A DNA stretch of 64,000 bases from Acidovorax sp. NB1 (GCF_005405905.1 NZ_BJHU01000030.1:248001-312000), one strand, 5' to 3'; shown: positions 34,095 to 43,055, counted from the first letter of the stretch. The notes: generated from the sequence alone by a model not told the origin. Numbers and translations are program-made.

Positions 34095-35369
34095 ATGGAC
34101 TTTGACTACTCGCCCAAAACCAAGGAACTGCAGGCCAAACTGCTCCAGTTCATGGACGACCACATCTACCCGAACGAAGCCACCTACACCGCCGAACTGG
34201 CGGCCAACACGGCTGCGGGCAAGCGCTGGAGCGCGCTCAAGACCATCGAAGACCTCAAGCCCAAGGCCCAGGCCGCAGGCCTGTGGAACCTGTTTCTGCC
34301 GGTGGACAGCGCAGCCGCCTCGGGCTACAACGGCGCGGGCCTGACCAACCAGGAATACGCCCCCCTGGCCGAGATCATGGGCCGCGTGCCATGGGCGAGC
34401 GAGGTCTTCAACTGCTCTGCCCCCGACACCGGCAACATGGAAACCATTGCGCGCTATGGCGACGAGGCCAACAAGGCCCGCTGGCTCAAGCCCCTGCTCG
34501 AAGGCAAGATCCGCTCGGCCTTCGCGATGACCGAGCCCGACGTGGCATCGAGCGACGCGACCAACATCGAGACGCGCATCGAGCGCGACGGCGACGAGTA
34601 CGTCATCAACGGCCGCAAGTGGTGGATCTCTGGTGCCGCCGACCCGCGCTGCTCGGTGTTCATCACCATGGGCAAGACCGACCCCGAAGCGCCTCGCCAC
34701 TCGCAGCAGAGCATGGTGCTGGTGCCAGCTGACGCCAAGGGCATCACCATCATCCGCCCGCTGAACGTGCTGGGCTACGACGACGCACCGCACGGCCACG
34801 TCGAGATGACCTTCGAGAACGTGCGCGTACCCGTCTCCAACATCCTGCTGGGCGAAGGCCGTGGTTTCGAGATCGCACAAGGGCGCCTGGGCCCCGGCCG
34901 CATCCACCACTGCATGCGCCTTATCGGCCTGGCCGAACGCGCGCTGGAACTGATGTGCAAGCGCGCCTCCTCGCGCACCGCCTTTGGCAAGACCGTCGCG
35001 CAGCAAACCGTGACACAAGAGCGCATCGCTGAAGCCCGCTGCAAGATCGACATGGCCCGCCTGCTCACCCTCAAGGCCGCCTGGCTGATGGACGTAGCCG
35101 GCAACAAGGTCGCCAAGACCGAGATCGCCATGATCAAGGTGGTGGCGCCCAGCATGGCCTGCCAGGTGATCGACTGGGCCATGCAGGTACACGGCGGAGG
35201 CGGCATGAGCGACGACTTCCCGCTGGCCTATGCCTACGCCGGCGCGCGCACCCTGCGCTTTGCCGACGGCCCGGACGAAGTGCACCGCAATGCAATCGCC
35301 AAGTGGGAGCTGGGCAAGTACGGCGCCTACGGCCGTGATGCGGGTGTGCCTATCACGCGCGGGGCTTGA
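34095..35369 (+). CDS. Acyl-CoA dehydrogenase (ACAD11-like)
   Basis: A 424-residue flavoprotein. Segments [85 protein letters not shown] and the C-terminal [19 protein letters not shown] and [12 protein letters not shown] match the ACAD10/11 subfamily. In this subfamily the dehydrogenase domain is proposed to remove phosphate from a 4-phosphohydroxyacyl-CoA made by the partner kinase. GGAGAAGAAACCC precedes the ATG at 34095. Followed by a strong terminator. Confidence 0.94.
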   Translation: MDFDYSPKTKELQAKLLQFMDDHIYPNEATYTAELAANTAAGKRWSALKTIEDLKPKAQAAGLWNLFLPVDSAAASGYNGAGLTNQEYAPLAEIMGRVPWASEVFNCSAPDTGNMETIARYGDEANKARWLKPLLEGKIRSAFAMTEPDVASSDATNIETRIERDGDEYVINGRKWWISGAADPRCSVFITMGKTDPEAPRHSQQSMVLVPADAKGITIIRPLNVLGYDDAPHGHVEMTFENVRVPVSNILLGEGRGFEIAQGRLGPGRIHHCMRLIGLAERALELMCKRASSRTAFGKTVAQQTVTQERIAEARCKIDMARLLTLKAAWLMDVAGNKVAKTEIAMIKVVAPSMACQVIDWAMQVHGGGGMSDDFPLAYAYAGARTLRFADGPDEVHRNAIAKWELGKYGAYGRDAGVPITRGA

Positions 35370-35447
35370 TCAGAGGCACTCTCTGCCTGAGGCCCTGCGG
35401 GCCTCCCTTCCCCGCTCTTGCGTCACTGCGCGCTGCGAGCGGGGAAC

Positions 35448-35473
35448 GCCGCCCTCGCTGCTGGGCGGCTTTT
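35448..35473 (+). terminator. Rho-independent terminator after the acyl-CoA dehydrogenase gene
   Basis: Stem GCCGCCC / GGGCGGC with an 8-nt loop followed by TTTTG, 78 bp after the stop codon. Confidence 0.85.
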
Positions 35474-35853
35474 GCTCGATGGCGCTGGCAGAAGTCGCGT
35501 GAGGTTCCAACGGTGTGTTGCCGCAATACACCATGAATTTCTGCTTGGGGCCCAGAGCCGAAAGTGGGCACCGTTTCCCAGAGCAGTCATTGATTCGTAT
35601 CCACCTGCTTGCAGCGGAAAACGTGACTATCGAGAGCCCTGGCTTTGCAAGTTCGCAGGCTATAGTTTGCCTCCGTGAACTTTTCGGAGGGGCCGGAATG
35701 TTTGTATGGAATGCGGTGGCAGCCCAGCTGCTTACAAATCTGGGCTCCAAGCCGTTTTCAGGAGCAATCAGTGTCCCAAAGTAGCCCCTATCGTTCAGCT
35801 TGTCCCGCAGGTCTTGCGAGATAAATTGTGTTTGGGTTCAGCTAGGCAGAGCA
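35474..35853. other. Atypical intergenic stretch, no credible gene
   Basis: About 380 bp of lower G+C than its surroundings. A frame of 89 codons (35515-35784) exists but has no ribosome binding site, no family likeness and skewed composition, so I do not call it. A short dyad CCTCCG...CGGAGG occurs near 35670-35690. The base composition change starts here and continues through the next gene. Confidence 0.5.
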
Positions 35854-36246
35854 ATGAGAGAAATGATTGGGCTAATGTCCAACGCCAAATGGAAGAAGCT
35901 CTTTTCCCACTTGGCACAAGCAGGGGTGGCTAGCTTTTGCACATGGAAATTGCTGGAGTGGAAGAGCTCCAGAGATGGCTTTCTTCCCGCACTAAATTGC
36001 CTCACCGAGCTAGGTGTCGGTGATTGTGGTGCAGTTCAGGGCGGCCCATTTCAATACTCAGAGATTGAGTGGCTGCTCATCCCCGAAAAGACAACGAGGT
36101 GGCCCCAAGCGCAACCTCAGCATCGTTATGAGTCCCAAGATATAGGTAGAGTCCAGGCGGAAATTGATTCGCTGGGGCAGTACCCGTACCAGATCACCTC
36201 AGCAGGGCTCGTGGTAAGTGGGTATGCGTCTCAACAATTCGTTTAA
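35854..36246 (+). CDS. Small orphan protein, probable integron-cassette-type gene
   Basis: A 130-residue predicted soluble protein, unrecognised; it opens MREMIGLMSNAKWKKLFSHL and has SEIEWLLIP and GYPYQ-like turns later (PYQITSAGLVVSGYAS). From memory it weakly recalls the small uncharacterised DUF6678-type proteins (start NxKWxxL, then an IEW motif), unverified. Codon usage and G+C differ from neighbours. Alternative ATGs at 35863 and 35875; no strong ribosome binding site. The stop codon lies inside an attC-like palindrome, the normal arrangement for a gene cassette. Confidence 0.6.
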   Translation: MREMIGLMSNAKWKKLFSHLAQAGVASFCTWKLLEWKSSRDGFLPALNCLTELGVGDCGAVQGGPFQYSEIEWLLIPEKTTRWPQAQPQHRYESQDIGRVQAEIDSLGQYPYQITSAGLVVSGYASQQFV

Positions 36247-36288
36247 CGCCGACACGCTTCGTGGGCGGCAGTAACTCCAACTTTGAAC
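36231..36288 (+). mobile_element. attC-like recombination site remnant
   Basis: Begins TCAACAATTCGTT, close to the common attC left end TAACAATTCGTT, then GCCG-A-CACG-CTT-CGTG-GG-CGGC (36248-36269), an imperfect palindrome with the unpaired bases typical of attC, then AGTAACTCC and TTTGAAC, one mismatch from the GTTRRRY core. The preceding gene stops within it. No integron integrase and no second attC were found in the window. The 130 bp that follow hold nothing I recognise. Confidence 0.55.
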
Positions 36289-36421
36289 GTCCGCTTCTCC
36301 TTGCTGCAACCGACCGCTCCTGGCCGAGAGCAGATATGGTCTTTTCGAATCTGCGATCAGCCTGCAACCTTAGACGAGGACTTCAAAGTCCAGTCGTTGC
36401 CAAGTCTGCTGCTTCAACCCC

Positions 36422-37144
36422 CTACCGCTCCACATTCGGCAAATCATCCGGCCCCGCCACCGACATGGGCGGCAGGTTCTGCATGGCGGCCTGGGCGCCT
36501 ATCAGCAGCATCTGGGTGGCGTGTGCAATTTCGGGCAGGCTGCGCTGTGTGTGCTCCATGCGCAGGTAGACCTTGCCGCGCACCAGCATCAGCACCAGGG
36601 GGGACTGCGCACGGGCGGCGCTGTGTTCGCCTTCCAGAAAGTTGAGCAGCTGCGACACCACGGGCGCGTGGATCCAGCGCTGGGCGACTTCGATGCGCTC
36701 GGCAATCACCGCGAAATGCTGGCAGAAGGACGCGGGCAGGCCGGGCCAGGTCATCTCTTCGTACATGGCCAGCCAGCGCATTTCTTCGGGCAGGTTGGCG
36801 TTCACCGTGGTCTGGAGGGTGTCGGTGATCGCGTTGTAGGCGCTGCCCTCCAGGGCCTCATGCAAGGAGCGGTTGAGCACCATCACGGCGGCATCCGGGT
36901 CGGCGCCTACGTCGGCGCGGCCGCGCAGCTCCAGGCCACGCACGTAGTCGCGGGTAGGGGTGCCACATTCCAGCCGCCAGGGGTGGCCGCCCACATCGCC
37001 GCCCAGGTCGAAATGCCCCTCGGTGGCGGACGGCACGATGGCCAGCTGCTGTGAGGCGGCCCAGCGGGCCACTTCCTTGTTGGTGACGGGCCGGGCGGCG
37101 GAGCCACCGGACGGACTGAAGGCTTTGCGCAGGCGATCGAACAT
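36422..37144 (-). CDS. Conserved hypothetical protein
   Basis: A 240-residue protein of unknown function, apparently cytoplasmic: no signal peptide and no membrane helix. It starts MFDRLRKAFSPSGG; later stretches are EVARWAASQQLAIVP, RLECGTPTRDYVRGLELRGRADV and LPEEMRWLAMYEEMTWPGLP. The ATG at 37142-37144 is preferred because the protein then begins at the basic helix; nine residues further upstream are possible. It is divergent from the L,D-transpeptidase gene. Similar proteins seem to exist in Burkholderiales, but I cannot name a family. Confidence 0.75.
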   Translation of the reverse strand: MFDRLRKAFSPSGGSAARPVTNKEVARWAASQQLAIVPSATEGHFDLGGDVGGHPWRLECGTPTRDYVRGLELRGRADVGADPDAAVMVLNRSLHEALEGSAYNAITDTLQTTVNANLPEEMRWLAMYEEMTWPGLPASFCQHFAVIAERIEVAQRWIHAPVVSQLLNFLEGEHSAARAQSPLVLMLVRGKVYLRMEHTQRSLPEIAHATQMLLIGAQAAMQNLPPMSVAGPDDLPNVER

Positions 37145-37275
37145 GGCCAGGGGGAAGCGGATGCTTCGCAAGAGTCGCAGGTACGGGCATTATTGGGGGC
37201 ATTGGCTGCTGGAGATAGCCCCTGAGGGTCAAAAGCTTCTCGAGTTGCCTGCGGCGCCGTTTCCTGAAGGGGATG

Positions 37276-37310
37276 CACCCTGTGGGCTGGCGAAGCAAGC
37301 CCCACGGGTG
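37276..37310. other. Stem-loop in the divergent region upstream of the L,D-transpeptidase gene
   Basis: CACCCTGTGGGCT pairs with AGCCCCACGGGTG with two single-base bulges around a GGCGAAGCA loop. No T-tract follows. It could be a transcript hairpin or a dyad; no function can be assigned. Confidence 0.45.
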
Positions 37311-37385
37311 CGTTGGCCTTTCGCCGCGCCAGTTTCGTCGGCTGTGGGTGGGGCACAGCGCTTGGATGACCTGCATGTTTTCACC

Positions 37386-38006
37386 ATGAACCGCCGTCTT
37401 GCCTTTTCTGCCCTGGGTTGCACGCTGGCCTTAGCTCCGCTGGCCGCCCTGGCGCTGCCCGCCGATGCCTCGGCCACGGCCCGCCAGCTGGTGCGCTGGG
37501 CCACGGACACGGGCGACCACCAGGGTCTGCCTTTTGCGGTGATCGACAAGCCCGGGGCCCGCATCCATGTGTTTTCGGCCCAGGGGCAGTGGCTGGGCAG
37601 CGCGCCGGTGCTGCTGGGCGCCGCGCGGGGCGACCGGTCGGCGCCCGACCTGGGCACGCGCCCGCTGGCGCAGATCCGGCCGGAGGAGCGCACTACCCCC
37701 GCAGGCCGTTTTGTGGCCGAGCCAGGCCGCAACCTGCGCGGGGAAGACATTGTGTGGATCGACTACGACTCGGCCGTGTCGCTGCACCGGGTGCGCAGCG
37801 TGAGCGCCTCAGAGCGCCGCCACCAGCGCCTGGCCAGCGGCAGCGCGCGCGACAAGCGCATCAGCTATGGCTGCGTGAATGCGCCCGAGGCGTTCTACAA
37901 CCAGTTCATCGCCCCGCTGCTCGGGCAGGGCCCTGGGGTGATCTATGTGCTACCGGACACGGAGTCATTTGCTACGTTTTTCATAGCTGCCAGCGCTTAT
38001 CCATAG
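37386..38006 (+). CDS. Exported L,D-transpeptidase (YkuD) family protein
   Basis: A 206-residue exported protein: signal peptide MNRRLAFSALGCTLALAPL cleaved near ALALPAD, then a YkuD-like domain with PFAVIDKPGARIHVF, TTPAGRF, WIDYDSAVSLHRV and the catalytic SYGCVNAPEAFYN (Cys about 162). The usual SHGC motif has Tyr in place of His. Such enzymes link peptidoglycan peptides or anchor proteins. The last 12 or so residues (from about TESFATFF) are encoded by repeat copy F, so the natural C-terminus may have been altered by the repeat. Confidence 0.85.
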   Translation: MNRRLAFSALGCTLALAPLAALALPADASATARQLVRWATDTGDHQGLPFAVIDKPGARIHVFSAQGQWLGSAPVLLGAARGDRSAPDLGTRPLAQIRPEERTTPAGRFVAEPGRNLRGEDIVWIDYDSAVSLHRVRSVSASERRHQRLASGSARDKRISYGCVNAPEAFYNQFIAPLLGQGPGVIYVLPDTESFATFFIAASAYP

Positions 38007-38036
38007 CGCGGAGACGGCACTTTTTATTCAAATTTT
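37969..38036. repeat. 60-bp dispersed repeat, copy F
   Basis: TTTGCTACGTTTTTCATAGCTG, CCAGCGCTTATCCATAGCGC and CACTTTTTATTCAAA. It overlaps the 3' end of the L,D-transpeptidase gene (stop at 38004-38006) and reaches towards the convergent asparaginase gene. Confidence 0.85.
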
Positions 38037-38059
38037 CCGCCTGCAAAGACCCTGGCGGC

Positions 38060-39070
38060 TCAGCCCGCCCTCTGCAGCCGGAACACCGCACGGCGCCCAC
38101 CCACCGTCAGCCCACGGGCGTTGACGATGTGCGCCGAGCGCCGCCGTGCTAGGGCATCGCGCTGGCCAGCGTCCAGCCAGCCGAGCTGGTCCATCACCTC
38201 GACGGCGGCAGCCACCTGGGCCACCATGTTACCGTCCATGATCTTGAGCGCAAAGGCCTCGCCCCGGCTGCGGCTGCCCACCACCTGCACGCCGTCAGCA
38301 CCCGTCTTGGACACCCAGTCCCCCCGCCCCACCTGCATGAAGTCCAGGTCGTGCCGGCCTGTGCCCGAGCCCAGCTCGGGCCGCGCCACCATGGCGTCGG
38401 CCAGTGTGGTCAGGCTTTCGTGCAGGTCGGTGTCGGGCGCGCCACCGGCCAGCCGGGCATAGCCCCGGGCCAGATGCGCCAGCGGCATGGCGTAGTTGGG
38501 CGCCGAACAGCCGTCGATGCCCATGGCCAGTTGGCCGGGGGCGAGCCCCACTGCCTGCGCCACATGGTCGCGGATGGCCACCTGCAGCGGGTGGGCTGGA
38601 TCGAGGTGGCCCTCCAGCGGCAGCCCCTGCTGCACGCAGTGCGCCACAAAACCCGCGTGTTTGCCGCTGCAGTTGTTGTGGCGCTCGTCGGGTACAAAAC
38701 CATCGGGCAGCGTGCCCAGGCCCAGCTCGGAAAACAAGGGCCGGTGGCAGCCGCAGCGCAGCGCGCGGTAGTCCTGCCCTACGCTGGCCAGCATGCGGTC
38801 GGCCTGCTCCACATGCATGGACTCGCCGTTGTGGCTGGCGCACAGCAGCGCCAGCTCGCCCTGCCCCCAGCCCAACGCGCGGGCCCCGCCCGACTGCATG
38901 AAAGGCAGCGCCTGGAACGCCTTAATGGTGGAGCGGGTGAAGGTGACGGTGTACGGGTCGCCCACCTGCGCCAGCACCTGCCCCTGGCGGTTGGCAACGG
39001 CCACCGCGCCCCAGTGCTGGCACTCGGGCAGGCCGCCCCGGGTGACTTCGATTAACGGTAAAAAACCCAT
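38060..39070 (-). CDS. L-asparaginase, class 3 (Rhizobium etli ReAII-like)
   Basis: A 336-residue asparaginase of the family structurally unlike E. coli AnsA/AnsB. Key motifs are TRSTIKAFQALPF (with the catalytic Ser-x-x-Lys), ASHNGE, HNNCSGKHAGFVAHC (Cys-Ser-Gly-Lys-His) and GIDGCSAPNYAMPL, the cysteines and lysine forming the metal-linked active site known for ReAV. It hydrolyses L-asparagine to aspartate and ammonia in the cytoplasm; no signal peptide. ATG 39068-39070. Its stop faces the transpeptidase gene, and its start is 23 bp after the penicillin acylase stop, so both may share a transcript. Confidence 0.93.
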   Translation of the reverse strand: MGFLPLIEVTRGGLPECQHWGAVAVANRQGQVLAQVGDPYTVTFTRSTIKAFQALPFMQSGGARALGWGQGELALLCASHNGESMHVEQADRMLASVGQDYRALRCGCHRPLFSELGLGTLPDGFVPDERHNNCSGKHAGFVAHCVQQGLPLEGHLDPAHPLQVAIRDHVAQAVGLAPGQLAMGIDGCSAPNYAMPLAHLARGYARLAGGAPDTDLHESLTTLADAMVARPELGSGTGRHDLDFMQVGRGDWVSKTGADGVQVVGSRSRGEAFALKIMDGNMVAQVAAAVEVMDQLGWLDAGQRDALARRRSAHIVNARGLTVGGRRAVFRLQRAG

Positions 39071-39093
39071 GGCGATGCGTCCTTGCCGCGGCC

Positions 39094-41640
39094 TCAGCGC
39101 GCGGCGGTGGGAAGGGTTGCTGGGGCCAGCGTGAGGCTGTGCACCCAGCGCGCGGGCTGGCGCTGCAGGGCGCGGTAGCCGGTGTCGGCCCAGGTGGTGC
39201 TCATGTCGCGGTAGCGCGGCGAAAACACCAGGCCACTCTGGCCCGTCTGGTAGATGAAGCGCGACTGTTCCAGATCGGCCAGGTCGTACACCGCGCGCAG
39301 CGAGGCGGCATGGCGGTTCACATACGGGCCCTTGGCCTCGCCCGCGTTGTACTGGCCCACATTCACGGTGTACGAGTCTCCGTGCGATGGCACGCTCACG
39401 TCAAAGAAGCGGGCCAGCGCGGGCACATTGCCAAAAGGCCGGTGCACGCTGAGCGCAGGGTGCGCAGCGCCCCAGCGCCACTGAGCCGGGTCTGCACCGT
39501 ATGCAGCCTGCAGGCGGTCGAGCGCACGGCCCAGGGCAGCGGCGGATTGCTCGGCACAGGTCGCAGGCTGGCACCACCAGGTGTCGTTGCGCTCCAGGAT
39601 GCCCTCCAGCGCCGAACGGTAGTCGCGCTTGCCGTAGGTGGCCTTGAAGCGGTCTTCGCCAATGCGCGGGATGATGAGGCCCCGCGCCAGCTCGTCCGTC
39701 CAGGCCACGAAGATCAACGGAGCAGCCCGGCCCGCGTCCATCACGCCATCAAAACCCTGAAGCTCTTTCTGCGCAGCGGCGGCCAGCGTGTGCGGGGACT
39801 GCGCCTGCTGCAGGTGCGGCAACAAGCGCCGCGTGGCAAGCGAGGCCACGTCGCGGTGGATGGCCTGCATGCTGGCCGCGTCGTGCTTGGGGGTCGCCTC
39901 AATGAGCTGCGCGATGCGCTCGTAGCGGTAGGGCAAGGCCCAGTCCTGCGTGAGGAAATGCGGGTAGCCAGGGGCCGTCACGCGCTGGTTGGCGGTGGCC
40001 ACCCAGCCTCGGTCGCCGCGATCTTCTGGGGTCTGCTCGTAGGGCAGCCAGCCCTTCCAGTCGTAGCGCGCATCCCAGCCGGGCGATGGCGCCACGCCCC
40101 GGATATCGTTGGCCGCATCGCGCACCGGCACACGGCCAGCAGCCTTGAAGCGGATGTTGCCCTGGTCGTCGGCCGCCACCACGCTCTGCATGGGCGAGTG
40201 GTAGTGGGCCAGCCCTGCAAAGAGCTCGTCCACGCTTTGGGACTGGTTGGTCTTGAAGCCCGCCAGCACGGTCTGGTTGTCGTCGTCCAGCGCGCTCCAG
40301 CGCAGCGCCAGCACGTATTTGCCCAGGTCCAGCACCTCGGCGTGCGACTTCTGCACATCGCTCAGCACCGGCCCGTGGCGGGTGCTGCGCAGCTGCAGCA
40401 CCACGTCGGCGGCGCCCTTGACGCGGATGGTCTCCTTGCGCATGGTGAACGGCGCCCAGCCTTCGGGCGTGCGGTACTGCGTGGCATCGGCGGGGTTGAT
40501 CTGCTCCAGGTACAGGTCCTGCACATCCGGGCCGGTGTTGGTGAAGCCCCAGGCCACCTTGCCGGTGCGGCCCAGCACCACAAAAGGCAGGCCCGGCAAG
40601 GTGGCGCCCACCGCGTCGATGGCTGCGATGGGCGTGCCGTCCGAGGCTTGCCCTGCAGGCGCCTGCAGCCCGGCAAAGTACCAGATGGCGGGTGCCGACA
40701 GGCCCAGGTGCGGGTCGTTGGCAAGCAGAGGTTTGCCGCTCACTGTGCGCGAGCCCGCCAGCACCCAGTTGTTGCTGCCCTTGCCTTCGTTGGTGCCCGC
40801 GTTGCGGGTCAGCTCGTCGGCCCAGGCCAGCATGCCGGTGCTGATCTGGCGGGCCAACGGGCCGCCTGCTGTGTGGCTGGCGGTTTGGGCCGTGCGGTCC
40901 TGCGCTGCCGCGGTGGAGCCCGCATCTGCTGCGCGGTACACACCCAGCTGGCGGTACAGCGCTGCCAGGTCGGCCGACGCCGCACGCTTTTCGCCCGGAT
41001 AGGGTGGCATCAGCTGCCAGAGCCGGTCGGTATCGAGCGTGCGCGCCACCGACAGGCGCGCAAACTCGGTGCCCCAGTTGCCGCCCAGGTCCAGCGCCAT
41101 CATCAGCGCCCAACCCACGCTGTCTTCGGGCTCCCACACCGCGCCCCGTGCGCCGCCAGGCTGCACGCCCAGCACATGGAACTCGGGCGGCAGCGCCTGT
41201 GGGCGGTTCTGGTGGAAGGCATGGATGCCCTGGCTGTAGGCCTGCAGCGCGTCCTTGGCGTACTGGGGCAGGCCTGCGTACTGGCGTTTGGCCACGCCTG
41301 CGATGTCGAGCGCGCGCATGAGCTTGTCGGTTTCGACTGTGGCGGAACCAAACACCTCGGACAGCTCGCCATGCATGACGCGGCGGTTGAATTCCAACTG
41401 CCAGGTGCGTTCTTGGGCATGCACATAGCCCATGGCAAACCAGGCGTCCTGCGGGGTCTGTGCGCGCACATGGGTCACGTCCGACGGGTCGCGCTGCACG
41501 CGCACCGCGTCGCGCAGACCAGCTACTTGCAGCGTTCCATCCACCACCGCAAAGCTGCGCTGCACATACACAGCCGCCCCTGCGCCTGCCAGCAAGGCAA
41601 CCACCACCAGCCCAACGGCCGTCCGCTTCATCCACGCCAT
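39094..41640 (-). CDS. Penicillin acylase family protein (Ntn hydrolase)
   Basis: An 848-residue exported precursor. The N-terminus MAWMKRTAVGLVVVALLAGAG is a signal peptide or anchor. The alpha chain includes VHAQERTWQLEFNRRVMHGEL; autocleavage at KGSNNWVLAGSRT frees the N-terminal catalytic Ser of the beta chain, with PLLANDPHLGLSAPAIWY after it. Substrates in the family are beta-lactams, acyl-homoserine lactones or polyamine amides; PvdQ-like lactone cleavage is possible but unproven. Chosen ATG at 41638-41640; a further 23 upstream codons are open. Upstream of the asparaginase gene on the same strand. Confidence 0.93.
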   Translation of the reverse strand: MAWMKRTAVGLVVVALLAGAGAAVYVQRSFAVVDGTLQVAGLRDAVRVQRDPSDVTHVRAQTPQDAWFAMGYVHAQERTWQLEFNRRVMHGELSEVFGSATVETDKLMRALDIAGVAKRQYAGLPQYAKDALQAYSQGIHAFHQNRPQALPPEFHVLGVQPGGARGAVWEPEDSVGWALMMALDLGGNWGTEFARLSVARTLDTDRLWQLMPPYPGEKRAASADLAALYRQLGVYRAADAGSTAAAQDRTAQTASHTAGGPLARQISTGMLAWADELTRNAGTNEGKGSNNWVLAGSRTVSGKPLLANDPHLGLSAPAIWYFAGLQAPAGQASDGTPIAAIDAVGATLPGLPFVVLGRTGKVAWGFTNTGPDVQDLYLEQINPADATQYRTPEGWAPFTMRKETIRVKGAADVVLQLRSTRHGPVLSDVQKSHAEVLDLGKYVLALRWSALDDDNQTVLAGFKTNQSQSVDELFAGLAHYHSPMQSVVAADDQGNIRFKAAGRVPVRDAANDIRGVAPSPGWDARYDWKGWLPYEQTPEDRGDRGWVATANQRVTAPGYPHFLTQDWALPYRYERIAQLIEATPKHDAASMQAIHRDVASLATRRLLPHLQQAQSPHTLAAAAQKELQGFDGVMDAGRAAPLIFVAWTDELARGLIIPRIGEDRFKATYGKRDYRSALEGILERNDTWWCQPATCAEQSAAALGRALDRLQAAYGADPAQWRWGAAHPALSVHRPFGNVPALARFFDVSVPSHGDSYTVNVGQYNAGEAKGPYVNRHAASLRAVYDLADLEQSRFIYQTGQSGLVFSPRYRDMSTTWADTGYRALQRQPARWVHSLTLAPATLPTAAR

Positions 41641-41747
41641 GTGTTGTGTCTCCTGTTGTTGTGTTGACTGCCAGGGGGCCCGATGCGCAGCACGCGCGGG
41701 CTGGGGCACACAGCTTGCGCCCTCTTGTACCCCCTTATGCCCGGCGT

Positions 41748-42677
41748 TCAGCCCAGGTGCACGCTGGTGCCCACCACCTGGAAGCTCATGACCGGCGCGC
41801 TGGGCTCGGTGAAAGGTACCCCCAGCGCTATCTGCCCCGTGCCGTGCAGGATGCAGGCATCACGGCGCAGCCGCACGGGCGAGTCGCTGCCGTCAAAACG
41901 CACCCAGGTGCCAAAGCTGCTCATGTCGGTGAGCACAAAACCGCTGTTGCGCCAGTCGATGCGTGCATGCAGACGCGACACCCGGGGGTCGTTGATGCAC
42001 AGCTGCGCATGGTTGGCGCGCCCCACATGCACCGGGGCGTCCGACGAGGTGAACGACATGTTCACGCCATGCCACGAGAACTGGATCTGCCCCAGGATCG
42101 AATCCACCGGGGCAAAGCTGCTGACCAGCGCGGCCTGCATGGTGAGGGAGTCTGGCGCCTCGTCCTCGCGCCACTCGACGTGGTAGAGCATGAGCGCCTC
42201 GGCCTTGCCACGGATTTCCATGAGGCCCAGCTTGCGGTACCAGGCATCGGGGGCGGTGCCTGCGAGCAGCACCGTGGTCTCGGTGGCCCAGATCTCGGCG
42301 GGCCCGGCCCGTTCGCAGAGGCGGGAGGCCACGTTGACGGCATCTCCATAGCAGTCGCCATCCACATCCAGCACCTCTCCACTGGCCACACCCACACGGA
42401 TGTCCATGCGCAGCGGCTGTGGCCAGCGGCCCAGCCGCTCGTTGTGCTGGCGAAGCATGGTGGAGGTGGCCGATACCGCAGCGGCTGCATCGCCAAAAAT
42501 GCACAACACGCCATCCCCCAGCTTTTTGACGACCCGACCGCCATGGGTTTCTATGGTGTCGGCAATCCACTGGGTGACCTGGGTCACGGCTTCCGTGGCG
42601 CGCTCGTTGCCCAGCGTTTCATACAACGAGGTGCTGCCCGAGATGTCCGCGAAGACCACCGTTGACAGCACACTCAT
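41748..42677 (-). CDS. Class III adenylate/guanylate cyclase fused to a C-terminal FHA domain
   Basis: A 309-residue cytoplasmic protein. Residues 1-170 form a class III cyclase domain with FADISGSTSLYETLG (first metal Asp), VKKLGDGVLCIFGD (Lys and second metal Asp) and GDCYGDAVNVASRL (Asp choosing adenine), so catalytic residues look intact and ATP is the likely substrate. Residues about 210-300 form an FHA phosphothreonine-binding domain (HVGRANHAQLCINDPRVSRLHARI, split by a short loop; SSFGTWVRFDG). No membrane span or sensor is present. Divergent from 43056-43418. It may respond to a Ser/Thr kinase not in the window. Confidence 0.92.
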   Translation of the reverse strand: MSVLSTVVFADISGSTSLYETLGNERATEAVTQVTQWIADTIETHGGRVVKKLGDGVLCIFGDAAAAVSATSTMLRQHNERLGRWPQPLRMDIRVGVASGEVLDVDGDCYGDAVNVASRLCERAGPAEIWATETTVLLAGTAPDAWYRKLGLMEIRGKAEALMLYHVEWREDEAPDSLTMQAALVSSFAPVDSILGQIQFSWHGVNMSFTSSDAPVHVGRANHAQLCINDPRVSRLHARIDWRNSGFVLTDMSSFGTWVRFDGSDSPVRLRRDACILHGTGQIALGVPFTEPSAPVMSFQVVGTSVHLG

Positions 42678-43055
42678 GAACGATGGCCTATTAGTAACAT
42701 CATGTGAATCAGTTTAGTGCAAGCTCAACGAAGACGCACCCACCGAAGCGTTAACAATCCTCCACTGCTGGTTGTGACCCTGCCCAGGCATCCCAGCCCA
42801 CCCGCGACCAGACAGACACCAAGCAGCCGGGCACGAATGCAACCCGCCTGGTGGCCTCCCCATCCAGTCAAAAACACAGGCGTCGCCATGCGGCGTCAGG
42901 GAGCTGCAAGCCATCGCGCCAAATACGTAAAAGTTCGCAACAAACAGGACTGACGTGTTGTCTTTATGCAAAAACAGGAGCACGACCCTTGCGTCAATCC
43001 TCGCCCCCGCTTAACTTGACCGACCCTGTTACAAAAACCGTTGTGCGCCCCACCC
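42678..43055. other. 378-bp divergent intergenic region
   Basis: Separates the FHA-cyclase gene and the hypothetical gene at 43056. Lower G+C near both ends. A TTGACC hexamer at about 43016-43021 upstream of the rightward gene is a possible -35. I find no RNA gene, repeat copy or gene. Confidence 0.5.

Noticed and set aside
35515..35784. Possible small gene of 89 codons before the cassette-like gene
   Set aside because: No ribosome binding site, unusual composition and no recognisable family; treated as intergenic.
35474..35853. A second attC upstream of the orphan gene, which would make an array
   Set aside because: No GTTRRRY plus palindrome pair could be found; only a short CCTCCG...CGGAGG dyad is present.
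36261..36569. Possible small gene following the attC-like site
   Set aside because: Overlaps the 3' end of the conserved gene at 36422-37144 in antisense and has no start signal or likeness.
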